DNA of 64,000 bases from assembly GCF_032854445.1 (NCBI RefSeq), contig NC_088300.1:75385005-75449004 (forward strand). Direction: 5' to 3'. How positions within the stretch are numbered: the first letter of the stretch is position 1; every line of letters begins with the position of its first letter. The notes beneath the pieces were generated by a model. It made no database searches. It was not told the origin of the DNA and worked only from the letters and a program-made list of their open reading frames with translations. Source of the stretch: Liolophura sinensis (lineage: Eukaryota; Mollusca; Polyplacophora; Chitonida; Chitonidae). The translations under genes were made by a program, and so were the position numbers. Below are positions 1 to 64,000 of this stretch, piece by piece.

Positions 1-188
1 AATGGATAAGAGTTCAAATTACGAACCCCGCTATTGTATGTTTACAGTAATGTTTAATGAGCATTTTTTTGTCTCACCCCAGACCTATATTTCATACTAT
101 GTTATGTTATAGGCTTGTTTCCAGATGTACATCGCTGCACTGGAATCAGCATTGCTCATTTCTGTAATATTTTGTCCTCTGATTACAG

Positions 189-52451
<52,263 letters not shown>

Positions 52452-52469
52452 GCATACACTACGTGTATG

Positions 52470-52778
52470 TCAGCAGTCTGAAGAAACATAGCCGTGGCAT
52501 GTGCCTGTACATGAATCCGTCTGAAGAAACACAGCCATGGCATGTGCCTGTACATGAATCAGTCTGAAGAAACACAGCCATGGCATGTGCCTGTACATGA
52601 ATCAGTCTGAAGAAACACAGCCGTGGCATGTGCCTATACGTGAATCAGTCTGAAGAAACACAATCATGGCATGTCCCTGTACATGAATCAGTCTGAAGAA
52701 ACACAGCCGTGGCATGTGCGTGTACTTGAATCAGTCTGAAGAAACACAGCCGTGGCATGTGCGTGTACTTGAATCAGA
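52470..52778. repeat. 43-bp minisatellite in the CFAP46 3' UTR, ~7 copies
   Basis: Unit TCAGTCTGAAGAAACACAGC, CATGGCATGTGCCTGTACAT, GAA. It begins ~20 bases after the stop codon, so it would be transcribed in the mature mRNA. Confidence 0.93.
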
Positions 52779-53061
52779 GCTGCTGTAAATTTGTTAACCG
52801 TATGAGACATGGTAAAGTAAGCATTCAAAACCACAAATGTCTCTGTACAGAAGTACCAGTACATGTACATAAAAGGAAACCCTGTTTTGTGCTAAGAATT
52901 TTACAAAATACTATTTTGCATTGTGATCTGATCAAGTGCATATCATCATCCGTCCTTTGATTTTATAAGTGACAAGTCTTTGATCTACATTATTCATTGT
53001 TACATTTTCTTGTTAATAACTGGGTTATTTGTTTTATTTACATCTCAGTTTTATTATTTTC

Positions 53062-53067
53062 AATAAA
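53062..53067 (+). terminator. Candidate polyadenylation signal of CFAP46
   Basis: AATAAA inside an AT-rich stretch about 610 bases after the TGA, with a T/G-bearing tract following. It is the first perfect signal I noted after the stop. Confidence 0.6.
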
Positions 53068-53555
53068 AAATTGTACACATTTTAGGACTCCAACTGCCCT
53101 GGTTGAATTATTTATGACCTCTCCATCTAACATGTTGACTGACTAAATCAGACCTTATTGACAGAGTAGTCGCCAGAAGGGAGGCATAATATAGGAGGCA
53201 GTGATCTCACCTGTGTAATGTCCCAACAAGTGACTCATCAAATTTAATCATCTTTGATTTGAAGCTTAATTACATTGGACTTTAATGATCACCATTAGAA
53301 TTTATCTGTTCATTTGTTTGTCCAATGCTTTGGTGTGGATTACACAAAGCCATTTCTGACTTAAAACAAACTTTGAAATATGATCTCAAAGCTTATTTTG
53401 GGGTTTTGGAAATTCAAATTCTGTAACCCTCATCAATGTTAATGTCTTAGGACAGAGGTGTCAAGATTTCAACTTTCAGTTCCAAAAACTAAGCATCATC
53501 CAGAAGTTTTATATTTTGACTGAAGTCAGAAAGGGCTTTGTGGAATCTGACCCTG

Positions 53556-53738
53556 ATCATGTTTTGATGCCTAAAGAATTTCGGGACATCTGTGTTTTGA
53601 TGCCTAAAGAATTTCGGGATATCTGTGTTTTGATGCCTAAAGAGCTTTGGGACATCTGTGTTTTGATACCTAAAGAGCTTTGGGACATCTGTCTTTTGAT
53701 GCCTAAAGAGCTTTGGGACATCTGTGTTTTGATTACAG
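53556..53738. repeat. 33-bp repeat, 5 copies
   Basis: Unit GTTTTGATGCCTAAAGAGCT plus TTGGGACATCTGT. The 33-base period keeps one frame open (VLMPKELWDIC repeated), but no splice or start context supports a gene. Confidence 0.92.
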
Positions 53739-54469
53739 AATCTTTATTCTATTCTCAAAGCTGCTGTCTTTGTCATTAAGGCATGGCTGGTCTATGCTAA
53801 TGATATTGTTTCAGCCCTAGCTGTAAAACGTGTTAAACTGATGTGAGCTGCCCTAACAGACGCTGAATTGGCTCTGAAATACATCATACATGTATGATGG
53901 GAATAATTTTTAAAGGTTGATTAATCAACAACAAAGCAACTCTGCATCAATTTCCATTACTTTTTATTAACCCTTTCTCAACCACAAGTAATACTTCATG
54001 TAAAACTGATCTGTGTGATTTGTAACTGACCAGTGCAGCTATTTCTGTCTATCACTGTGCTACATGTGGCACAAACATCAACATGCATGCACAATCCCAT
54101 AGATTACTGGACAAGGAGGGATGTGGAAGTAACAAGTCTTTAATGTGATCATTAATAATGGCAGCAACAAATTAAAACAAACACATAAAATATGAACAAA
54201 GTTACAACTGTATTTACTATAACAATTAACTCACCATGTAATGTATGTAAATCTGTGATTCGATCAAAAGACTTTAATGTTGATCATAGTTGATCCTCCT
54301 TAGACTAGTCTTTGTGACATGTTACAGGTTGAAGAACAAATATCTTTTTTTAACTTTGTTCGCTTTCATCATGACAATTAGTATGGAAGATTGTATTACA
54401 TGTATGTACACAAGTAGACCATGATAATGTGTCATCCAGTTAGAATCCCAATTTCTTCTCCTCACCTAT

Positions 54470-54690
54470 ACCTCTATAAATGATAGGTTACTTTGCTGTG
54501 ACTACAATTTCTGTACCGGTATAAATGACAGGATACTTTGCTGTGGCAACAATTTCTGTACCGGTATAAATGACAGGTTACTTTGCTGTGGCAACAATTT
54601 CTGTACCGGTATAAATGACACGATACTTTGCTATGGCAACAATTTCTGTACCGGTATAAATGAAAGGATACTTTGCTGTGGCAACAATTG
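54470..54690. repeat. 45-bp repeat, ~5 copies
   Basis: Unit AATTTCTGTACCGGTATAAA, TGACAGGATACTTTGCTGTG, GCAAC. Confidence 0.92.
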
Positions 54691-56262
54691 CATTGTTCTG
54701 GTAATCAAGCCTGTCCACTACTTCAGGACACACTATGTGCATTGTATGTTCAGATCTTGTCTTGTGACAAGCCTAATTACATGATGCCATCTTATATCAT
54801 TTTGATTGCTTTCACAGTTATAAAGGATAACTGTCCTGTGTTATACAAGTAATTAACATAGAAATGATTCATCTTTATACTTCCAGAGGGATCAGTTTGA
54901 GAGAAGTGACCAACAGTCTATGGAAAGCATGTGTACAGTACAAGGTTTCAGCACTTCTGTATCTGAGATATCTTCCCACATTAAATAATCATTGGCTGGT
55001 AAAGCCAAACTAGATAATAGTAATTAAGCCAAAAAACCCTGAACATCCCATTGGAACTGAACTACAAAATGGGACTACAAAAAGCTCTTAGATTATTCTA
55101 GCTGGATAGAACCATCAGGTTTAGAACCCTGATTACCTGGATTCAAATAAGTGTAACTACATGTACATGTAAAAAAAAAATGCCAAAGTTGCTCTGCTAT
55201 TACATGTAGTGAAATATGCTTGATGTTTGATGTGTATATGATTTTGCCCTATAAGGGCTGCACAGTATGATTCAGTCATTTAGAAATACAGGCTTGGTTA
55301 TATGTAACACTGGATTTTTTATAATCCACTATTCGCATTTAATTGTGACAGTTACAGACCAGTAATTAGTAGTATAACTGTTAGGTGCATAATTAGTAAT
55401 AAGGTGCAAAATACATACTGAAATAATATTAAAACTAAGTTTACAATCAGAAGTAAACTACATCTACAGTCTATTGCTGAGCTGCAATATAACCTTATAC
55501 ACAGGAACATGACATGCATGTTCTACCCAAAATTCTTGTGAGCGCAAGGACTGTTTTCTTATGTGAGGGCATGTGTATGTACTACACTCTGTATTAAGAC
55601 ATGCTGGGTTAACATACCCTCAAATTCCATATATAAGATGTATTCATCTTAAACATCTGTACATTTGGAGATTATGCTGTTGTTCAATACTGAATCAAGG
55701 TCACTTTATAATTTCACACCAGACATCAGAGCATTTGAAATTTCTCCAATCATTCCATTCAGTTTTCTCCAAACCTTCACACTTGAACTAAAGGTTTAGA
55801 ACTGACTTCAATCACTACATGCTGCTTAGCACGTCAGTCATCTGAGGTCTCTGACTCTTTCTTTGCTCCTTCAAGAAAAACAGCAAATTTTCCTTCTCAC
55901 ACTTTTATAAGGATGTGTGGGCTTTGCTTAACACTGAGTTGTTGTCACATGCACTCCATCAGGCTTTGATGATCACGCCTTTCTTGAAGAATGTCTCGTG
56001 TTTCTGCCTGCATGAACCCATCTTTGTTCTTAGTGTTAAAGCAGTCCTGGTTGATGACATGAACATATGCACATACATCTTATAATGGATACTGACCTTC
56101 ATGGCAGACTGACATGATACTGGACGCAAGATCATTCCTGCTCACATTGTGTCAATGTTTAAATGTGTTATCGCAGAGGTGATGGGTCATCACTTGTACA
56201 GTGTCTGGCCCGTAGATGATGTGAGGAGGTATGGCACTTCCACACAGAAGGGCACAGTGATG

Positions 56263-56519
56263 TTACCAGCGTGAGTAAAGCACGAGGAGTAATGGGGAGA
56301 GAAGACCCACAAATGTAACGTGAAGTGTTGCTCGTACCCTCTCCCCACTGTTACAGCCATTTGACTCGCAGGTGACAATGCAGCCGTGGACTTTCTTGTT
56401 GTCATACTCCATCTCTCTCAGCCAGCCACAGTGATCCTGTCTGCCAATCTCTGTCTCAGATGTCAGACCTCCATTGTCCACAACACAGTTCCGTACTACG
56501 TATGTGGTGTGGTCTTCCG
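56263..56519 (-). CDS. Ly6-like gene exon 3
   Basis: Acceptor cttctccttcag at 56521-56520; stop at 56263-56265. Encodes EDHTTYVVRNCVVDNGG, HCGWL, GCIVTCESNGCNSG and the hydrophobic GPI-type tail. A second acceptor 42 bases upstream (56562) is also in frame. Confidence 0.87.
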
Positions 56520-57610
56520 CTGAAGGAGAAGCATTGCAACCTTTATAATTAACACACATATCTGGCAGTTGACACCTTCAGCTGATTCCACAAAATCATT
56601 TCTGACTTAGGGTGCATATGACCTACATGTATGAAACACACACATACTGGATTTTGGGTTCAGGCAGACAGATTTTGCTACTCGCATATATTTGAGCTCA
56701 ATATTTCCCAAAAGCATGGTAACATTCCACCATATGCAGTATTTTAACAGTTACTGAAAGTTTTGAAAATATTTCCACAAGTTGATTCTACCAAACACTC
56801 AATTCACAATCTTGTTCCAAATCCTCTCCAATGTGCTTGCGCCAGACATAGGATATACTTTTGCCACTTCGAAACTGATGTAAACCACGTCTTTCTGCTT
56901 TCTGGTATATTCATAGGTTGTGAGTTAGCGTGATAATAAAATTTAAGAAAGAGTGTGGTTGATGTCCGGAGGCTTTGTTGTTCACCTAATATCTGAAAGT
57001 ATATTTCACTGTTCACTCATGTATGTATGTTCTGATATTGTTGTTGTACTTACGATTTTCTGCTGTCATCTTGATACACTGAGTGCCAGGAAAAAGACCA
57101 ACACGTTTCTGGCGCCTGGACCAGCAATCATCCACGTAGAATTTCCCTGTGTTGTTAAATGTGTCCTCACACTCTGGCTCGCTGTTATTTATCGAGGAAC
57201 AGACAAAACAGCCGATTGCATCCACTGTAATAATAAAAGACGTATCCAGTAATAATGTCCAATTCTTTAAACTACCCTCCAATTTTTGGTAAAAACTTCC
57301 ATTAGGTTAGTAATACTGAACAAAAGTCACCGTGGTAAATGCGCTTGACACTTGACTGCTTTGTAAAAGTCAAACTGGTCAAAGGAAACATGGGGTTTTG
57401 GATTATCAACTGATTCCACCTGGTCATTTGCTTTTATCTTGTTTAACAATGACAACATCAGTGGGCTCATTTCCAGCTGCTTACACCTGCCAGAAAGGCG
57501 TCAAGACATGAATTGCTCTGCTCACCTGTGTCAATGTGTAGCAGCCATATTGCTACAGACAAAAGAGGTAACCATGGTAACACAGGCTGACGTATGGAGA
57601 CTGTTGCCAT
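56263..57610 (-). CDS. Ly6/uPAR three-finger protein, secreted, probably GPI-anchored, 3 exons
   Basis: Three exons (57610-57526, 57224-57054, 56519-56263) join in phase into 170 residues. Residues 1-31 form a signal peptide with a hydrophobic core (LPLLSVAIWLL). Ten cysteines follow at 34, 37, 47, 62, 78, 97, 116, 132, 136 and 141: an opening CxxC and a closing CESNGCN, the LU-domain signature. Two N-glycosylation sequons lie at N41 and N52. The last ~20 residues are hydrophobic (HVTFVGLLSPLLLVL) with almost no tail, as for a GPI signal; the anchor site is likely N142-G144. Family members modulate receptors or ion channels or organise septate junctions; the spacing (CIKM..., VVRNC) recalls the quiver/sleepless-like Ly6 group of invertebrates. 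Which receptor it serves cannot be told. It is convergent with CFAP46, about 3.8 kb from the latter's stop codon. Confidence 0.88.
57054..57224 (-). CDS. Ly6-like gene exon 2
   Basis: Acceptor ttattacag, donor gtaagt. Encodes VDAIGCFVCSSINNSEPECE to FPGTQCIKMTAEN, the first two fingers of the LU domain (five Cys). Confidence 0.9.
57526..57610 (-). CDS. Ly6-like gene exon 1 (signal peptide)
   Basis: ATG at 57610-57608, 28 codons plus one base, then donor gtgagc. It encodes MATVSIRQPVLPWLPLLSVA and ends HIDT. No longer in-frame upstream start fits a signal peptide. Confidence 0.85.
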
Positions 57611-60600
57611 CACGTTAAGTTACGACACACTATTGGAAAGGGACTAACTGTAAAAGAACAATAAAAAGACATGGCGTTGTAGAAAATATATGCACTGGGC
57701 TTGTATTATAAATTCATTTATAACACCATTCACTGACAAGGTAATTTAGTGCAGTTAAGTGTGATTTAGTGTATAAAGTTATGCCACCATCAAAACCATT
57801 GTAAAAATAAACATTAGATATAGGCAATGCATCAACCGAGAACAAACCAACCCACCATGATGCTTGTCTAAGCCTGTGTGATATGCCGCGTCAACCAAAC
57901 TAGAGGCATGATGTAATGGATGTGCTGGCACGTAGCCAGCAAAGACCGTATTGATCAGACTGTGGAGCTAACGTTACAAGGTAGGCCACGGTGATCTGAG
58001 CAAAGGCCATCCTCAAGAAAGTATATGTCGTCAGGCTGATTTGGCTTTACTACAAGTACGTGTAGTAAATATACACAATGCAATTTTTCCTTTGTACTTT
58101 CAGATTTCCTAGCCTACACTTGGGGTAAAATAGTGTATTTGTATTTTTACCTCAAAAATTAACAACGATGTAAAATCTGTTAATGTTGGATAAGTGTCTC
58201 TGCCATGGAAATGCGACAACATCGTGAGTGTTACTCATGTAGGTTTAACAGCACGACCATAACAGCCAATGTCTCCCGAAATAGCTGACAACTTTTTCCT
58301 CCATTGAAACTACTAGCCAACGCAAACCGAAAAAGCCCATAGCGTGAGCCTTCATTCAGTGCCTGGTGAAATAGCCTGCAGCTTGTATAAGTATAATCCC
58401 TGCAAATATAACTACCGTACATCTAACACTTTCTGGTTACATTAGATTAACGGATATTACTGATGTACATCAAAGTAATACAAATCAACACACATGTAGC
58501 CTACAGGCCACTTATGTAATTTCTGCCGACGAATGACCAATGAGGCTAAGGATGATAACTTCCCGTCTAGAATAAGCCTTTGTACGCGACCATGCATAGA
58601 TTATTGGCATGCAAGTCAATTTGGGTTGTTAACCTTTTTCTGTATGTTAACACTTTCCATACGTTGTTCCCACGTCACGACAAAAGAATTAGGGCATAAA
58701 GTGTTTACCAGAGCAACAGCCATTTCCTGTAAATTTACTCTTGTGACAATCGCCCATTAACTGCACGCTTGCAAGTGTCCTACGACTCGGCATAACACTG
58801 AATGGCTTCATCCACAATTGTACTCTAGCATGATCATGCTTAAATTTGACCATGATACCAGGCCAATGCCCAAGACCAACACAACCAACCTAGATATACT
58901 GCAACTACGAAGCATTAACCAGAGAGGGAACCTCAGCAATCCACGTACAGACATGCTGGTGTAGAATATGGAATCGCAGTGGTACCATCACACTCTTAAC
59001 GCTTTTCTGTATCTGATTTGTATAGCAAATACCCTATTTCATAAAGTACACTACCACCTTGAGAACGACGACGATCCAAAATTCTACACAAATTTCTCCA
59101 ACAAAATACTGATGGACTGTCGACGTTTACCGTTAGCGCATGTTACTATTCAGTTTACCCCTACGTACAGTCGCCCAATGTACATGAATGGAGGCGCCAT
59201 AGACCTTTACTGCCACGTTACCTATACATGTTCTATGTTCGAAAGGCTGAACTATACATGGTTGTAGCAAGCTTGTTAACCAGAATTTCCTGATCCCTCT
59301 GTCCACTGACATGGGTATAATACTGCTGCTTAATTTGGTTTGGTGTTTACACTTGGTCTGGAGGAGGTTATGCCATAACCATCATTCATTCCACATGGCT
59401 GGACGAAGGTGTTTGTGTCCGCCATTACAGCTCTAAGATCTGCCCATAGAAGAGTCTAGAGCTTCAGCAATGTTTGCTATACATAGTTAGCCAGCAGTAC
59501 ACTAGATTCACAGTTACTCACCAGCATCGATTCACAATGGCTGTCAGTGTTGACGAAAATATCCCCAACCAACCATCTCCACTGAATTATCTTCGCTCGC
59601 TACGACATGTATACTGTCTGTTACTGGTATTGTTACGAATTTAAGCTCACAAGCATTGCGTGTGTGGCACCAGGGCGTTCTGTCCCGTCCGCAGTAAACC
59701 TGTTTACAAGGATTCCATGTAACGGGGTATGGCGAATGAGCGATGCTCCATGGTGAAAATTAACATCAGGCTTCGGAAATGTATCCAGTCACGTGATTCC
59801 CACTCTCGCACAGCAGCTGTTCGATGAAAGGCCTCAGCAGGTGACCTGGTGCAGTCTCGTGCCGAGCTGCGTTCAGAGATAAACGTTGACACTGCGAATC
59901 AGTTTCGCAGCTCTGGGATAAAACTTGACGGATGGTACTAATGTCATATACCAGTGTAAAGTTACATACCCTGGTTTTTCTAAAATTTGATAGTGTTGAA
60001 AGGAGAATATTACATTTCTGTACCAACCTTTTGGAAAAGTAAAGATTTGAGTGTGTTGTTCATTACACGGTTTAACCCTGTAAGAAAAAGGAACTCAATA
60101 TTCCTGCTATAATTATATATGCATCGGCTAAAATGAGCAGACTAGTTGTCCCAAATTTTAGAAGAAATAGGGTAACCCTTTTAAGTGCCGGTGCACGTGT
60201 GGTTGTGTGCAGTGAGTGGGATGCAACGTTTTTGTGTTGCATGTGAATATTCCACGTTAGCCTTCTCAGGGAACTTACTAATGTGACTGAAAACTGATAA
60301 TTCATTCCAAATATTCCACCTACATTAAGATGTGCGATACCACACCTGTATGATCTGTACCAACGTGAGAATACATACAGATACCTTTCCTTTGGCAAGG
60401 AATTTTCCAGTAAGTTATCCTGAATTCTGTTAACGGCATTCTTCAACAGTGAAAGCAATTTATTTACTCTTCTTCAAAAGTAAGATCCTTTCCAACCTCA
60501 GCCCTGCAGACGGTGTCAAGGTTACTCGCATGCATGGGTTTTAGATTTATCAAGGACAAACAAAAATAAAATAAAATGACGGTATATTTCCTCCTATACC

Positions 60601-60790
60601 AAATCTGTCCTTTTGCACAGAATTTTGTTACAGCGTAGCAGTCCTGAAACAGAAATGGAGATATTGATACAAGTTTAGTCGTTAGTTCGAATCTACCTGT
60701 CTGCTTTTTCCCTGGCGGTTTATCTGGTATATCCGTTGAGGAGTAATGATTCCCCTCGACTTTAGTCTGGTGTTCCCATGCGCCGAGTGA
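57611..60790. other. Upstream of the Ly6-like gene; no gene supported
   Basis: Promoter and any 5' UTR exons of the minus-strand gene should lie here, but I see no clear TATA box. Open frames at 58968-59267 (+) and 59766-60802 (-) lack recognisable domains and consistent splice phases. Confidence 0.5.
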
Positions 60791-60802
60791 TGTAGTACAC
60801 AT

Positions 60803-61456
60803 AGAGGTTCAGCCCCTGTCCTGGACTGGGAGTGTGTGGGTTATCCTTCTGTAACTAGGACTGGGCTGGGAGTGCGTGAATTGTCCTAATGTAACTGGGA
60901 CTGGGCTGGGAGTGTGTGAATTGTCCTTCTGTAACTGGGACTGGACTGGGAGTGTGCGGAGTGTCCTTCTGTAACTGGGACTGGACTGGGAGTGTGTGGA
61001 TTGTCCTTCTGTAACTGGGACTGGACTGGGAGTGTGTGGATTGTCCTTCTGTAACTGGGACTGGGTTGGGAGTGTGTGGATTGTCCTTCTGTAACTGGGA
61101 CTGGACTGGAAGTGTGTGGATTGTCCTTCTGTAACTGGGGCTGGAATGGGAGTGTGTGGATTGTCCTTCTGTAACTGGGGCTGGACTGGGAGTGTGCGGA
61201 TTGTCCTTCTGTAACTGGAACTGGGCTGGGAGTGTGTGGATTGTCCTTGTGTAACTGGGACTGGACTGGGAGTGTGTGGATTGTCCTTTTGTAACTGGGG
61301 CTGGACTGGGAGTGTGTGGATTGTCCTTCTGTAACTGGGACTGGGCTGGGAGTGTGTGGATTGTCCTTCTGTAACTGGGACTGGACTGGGAGTGTGTGAA
61401 TTGTCCTTCTGTAACTGAGACTGGACTGGGAGTGTGCGGAGTGTCCTTCTCTAACT
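60803..61456. repeat. 40-bp minisatellite, ~16 copies
   Basis: Unit CTGGACTGGGAGTGTGTGGA plus TTGTCCTTCTGTAACTGGGA. Very regular, with few substitutions. Confidence 0.95.
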
Positions 61457-61616
61457 ACTCATTGGATCTTGGTGACATTATAAGTGGCCGGCGACGTGTA
61501 TGATCATTAGCGTAGTCCATCGTTCTCTGGACTTCCAAGACTAGAATTGTCTCCTACTAAAATGATGTTTGTATGTACTCATACACTTCACATGTGGGAT
61601 TCAGTAACGCTGGTAA

Positions 61617-62280
61617 AGGTACATGTAAGTGGTATATACCGAGCACATGTGGGTGGTATACACCACATGTAGGTGGTATATACCGAGCACTTGTAGGTGG
61701 TATACACCACATGTAGGTGGTATATACCTAGCACATGTAGTTGGTATACACCACATGTAAGTGGTATATACCGAGCACATGTAGGTGGTATACACCGAGC
61801 ACATGTAGGTGGTATACACCGAGCACATGTAGGTGGTATATACCGAGCACATGTATGTGGTAAACTGCGAGCACATGTAGGTGGTATACACCACATGTAG
61901 GTGGTATATACCGAGCACGTGTAGGTGGTATACACCGAGCACATGTAGGTGGTATACTGCGAGCACATGTAGGTGGTATATACCGAGCACATGTAGGTGG
62001 TATACAGCGAGCACATGTAGGTGGTATATACCGAACACATGTAGGTGGTATACTGCGAGCACATGTAGGTGGTATATACCGAGCACATGTAGGTGGTATA
62101 TACCGAGCACATGTAGGTGATATACAGCGAGCACATGTAGGTGGTATATACCGAGCACATGTAGGTGGTATACAGCGAGCACATGTAGGTGGTATACAGC
62201 GAGCACATGTAGGTGGTATATACCGAGCACATGTAGGTGGTATACAATGAGCACATGTAGGTGGTATACACCGAGCAGGC
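61617..62280. repeat. 24-bp minisatellite, ~27 copies
   Basis: Unit ACCGAGCACATGTAGGTGGT plus ATAT, with short deleted units (CACCACATGTAGG). The 24-base period gives long open frames on both strands (TTYMCSVY-type repeats), which are artefacts. Confidence 0.95.
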
Positions 62281-62483
62281 GTTTAACTCTAATTAAGGAA
62301 ATAAATATGTTTGTCTGGTACATACTCACTTTTTTAGCTGCTTTTAGCTTAATGGAGTTGTTCTGGTTGAGGATGAGATTTCTTGTTGTTGAGGATTGTG
62401 TTCTTGTTGCATATCATGGTGTTCTTGTTGCAGAAGATGGTCTTTTTAATTTTGAGGATGGCGTTCTTCTTACTGGAGATGGT

Positions 62484-63637
62484 GTTTTTGTTGAGAATGG
62501 TGTCCTTGGAGTTGACGGATGGTGTTCTTGTTGTTGTTGAGGATGCTATTCTTCTTGTTCGAAAGGTGTATTCTTGAAATGCATCGCACGAGACTATTTT
62601 AAAGCAGAATCCTGTGTATTCATAAATGAGCTAGTTACAAAAATACTGTATAGTTTGTATTCACTTGATGTTAACTTTCGTTTATACATGTCTGGGCTGG
62701 CAATATGCGATTTGTAATTACATTAATTATAAATGCTTAGCTAATTGAAGCTTAATGAGCACTTAACTACATATACACTGGTAGACTAATGGCCAGAAGA
62801 ATTGTTTATTTGGAAAATATGTATCGGCAAGGAGTTTACACAGAGACCAGCATGACATTCATTATTACATATGCAGACGTAGTTGTCCACAAACGTGCCT
62901 GAAATATATCCAGTCTATGAGTATTAGTGCTGAAACTGGTATCACTGCTCCAAATGGAACGTTTTTATTTGTTGAATTCATTAATTTGATTTTTACAGTA
63001 CTCAAGAATGGTTCAGTTTATGTGACGGTGGCCAGGTATATATAGGTGGAGGAAACTAGGGTTTTTGTTGAGAATGGTGTCCTTGGAGTTGACGGATGGT
63101 GTTCTTGTTGTTGTTGAGGATGCTATTCTTCTTGTTCGAAAGGTGTATTCTTGAAATGCATCGCACGAGACTATTTTAAAGCAGAATCCTGTGTATTCAT
63201 AAATGAGCTAGTTACAAAAATACTGTATAGTTTGTATTCACTTGATGTTAACTTTCGTTTATACATGTCTGGGCTGGCAATATGCGATTTGTAATTACAT
63301 TAATTATAAATGCTTAGCTAATTGAAGCTTAATGAGCACTTAACTACATATACACTGGTAGACTAATGGCCAGAAGAATTGTTTATTTGGAAAATATGTA
63401 TCGGCAAGGAGTTTACACAGAGACCAGCATGACATTCATTATTACATATGCAGACGTAGTTGTCCACAAACGTGCCTGAAATATATCCAGTCTATGAGTA
63501 TTAGTGCTGAAACTGGTATCACTGCTCCAAATGGAACGTTTTTATTTGTTGAATTCATTAATTTGATTTTTACAGTACTCAAGAATGGTTCAGTTTATGT
63601 GACGGTGGCCAGGTATATATAGGTGGAGGAAACTAGG
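62484..63637. repeat. 577-bp direct tandem duplication
   Basis: 62484-63060 and 63061-63637 match along their whole length by eye, junction GAAACTAGG/GTTTTTGTTG. The unit includes a minus-strand SINE-tail fragment near its right end. It is either very recent or an assembly duplication. Confidence 0.92.
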
Positions 63638-63644
63638 GTGAACC

Positions 63645-64000
63645 ATCGGCATTTACCAGGTATACATGTATCAGTTATCTCAGAGTAATTATCGCCATTT
63701 ATCAGGTTCATGTACCGGTTATGTCAGAGTTTCCACTTCCTTTTACCACATATACATGTGCAAGTTATCTCAGAATAATTACCTTCTTTTGGCAAGTACA
63801 AGTAGGCCTACAAATCCTCTCAGAGTAATTACCGCCTTTTTCCAGGTTCATGTACTGGTTATGTCAGAGTATCCACTGCCTTTTAGCACATATACATGTG
63901 CCAGTTATCTCAGAGTAATTACCACTTTTTAAAGGTACATGCACCAGTCCTCTCAGAGTAAACCACTGCCTTTCACCAGGTACATGTACCAGTCCTCTCA
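63645..64000. repeat. ~42-bp minisatellite cut by window end
   Basis: Units around CAGTTATCTCAGAGTAATTA, CCGCCTTTTACCAGGT and ACATGTAC; two sub-types (ATCTCAGAGTAATTA and ATGTCAGAGTATCCA) alternate. It continues beyond 64000. Confidence 0.88.

Larger units (their letters stand above)
52452..53085 (+). other. CFAP46: CFAP46 3' UTR (inferred)
   Basis: Runs from the stop codon to shortly after an AATAAA at 53062-53067. The first half is made of about seven 43-bp tandem units. The 3' end is inferred from the signal only. Confidence 0.6.
53086..56262. other. Intergenic region between convergent genes
   Basis: AT-rich. It holds two short tandem arrays (53556-53738 and 54470-54690) and no recognisable coding exon. 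The 3' UTR of the Ly6-like gene must lie at its right end; I could not fix a poly(A) signal near the stop. A TTTATT at 53963 (AATAAA on the minus strand) seems too far away. Confidence 0.6.

Noticed and set aside
53516-53779. Repeat protein with five VLMPKELWDIC units
   Set aside because: A 33-bp noncoding array after the CFAP46 poly(A) signal; no start context or homologue recognised.
58968-59267. 99-codon plus-strand frame with possible N-glycosylation sites
   Set aside because: No signal peptide pattern, no homologue recognised, and no flanking exon that fits.
59766-60802. Minus-strand frames with several cysteines upstream of the Ly6-like gene
   Set aside because: No recognisable domain, no consistent splice phases among them, and short length; treated as chance frames.
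61588-62329. Long open frames of 227 and 242 residues on the minus strand
   Set aside because: Produced by the 24-bp repeat (a multiple of three, no stop in several frames on both strands); no signal, splice or domain evidence.

Overview
The window is animal nuclear DNA. Genes are split into short exons (about 40-260 nt) with GT-AG splice sites, and the introns are full of minisatellites, tRNA-derived SINEs and decayed transposons. The repeat content (a tRNA-headed SINE with the AATAAATAAA-type tail common in mollusc and other lophotrochozoan genomes) and the protein sequences suggest a marine lophotrochozoan, most likely a mollusc. The species cannot be fixed from the sequence alone.

From 189 to 52451 the plus strand carries almost all of one very large gene. 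I reconstructed 64 coding exons that join into about 2,630 codons. I identify it as CFAP46 (TTC40/FAP46), a TPR-rich protein of the C1d projection of the ciliary central apparatus. The 5' end (perhaps 50-100 codons plus promoter) lies before the window. The last exon ends with a TGA at 52451, and an AATAAA lies at 53062. The C-terminal ~400 residues look like a CHAT (caspase-like) fold that has lost its catalytic His and Cys. Three places need attention: apparent +1 frameshifts in exon 24 (near 19911) and exon 54 (C-run 45117-45120), and a phase conflict at the exon 58/59 junction. They may be assembly indels or real lesions.

The introns hold most of the odd structure: a 1.6 kb 35-bp minisatellite (intron 3), a Tigger-like TA element inserted into another minisatellite and a TTAA element (intron 4), a SINE with a perfect 14-bp target duplication (intron 12), 22-bp and 60-bp arrays (intron 23), a mariner remnant (intron 25), an antisense Penelope-like element (intron 29), a tyrosine-recombinase remnant (intron 40), a broken partial copy of exon 44 (intron 43), a fold-back element (intron 56), and two minisatellites whose units copy a splice junction of the neighbouring exon (introns 9 and 50). 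Introns not listed separately were read and hold nothing I recognise.

After a 3 kb intergenic stretch with two small arrays, a compact three-exon gene on the minus strand (57610 down to 56263) encodes a 170-residue secreted, probably GPI-anchored Ly6/uPAR (three-finger) protein, convergent with CFAP46. From 57611 to the end I see no supported gene. The last 3.2 kb are tandem repeats: a 40-bp array, a 24-bp array, an apparently identical 577-bp tandem duplication, and a ~42-bp array cut by the window edge.
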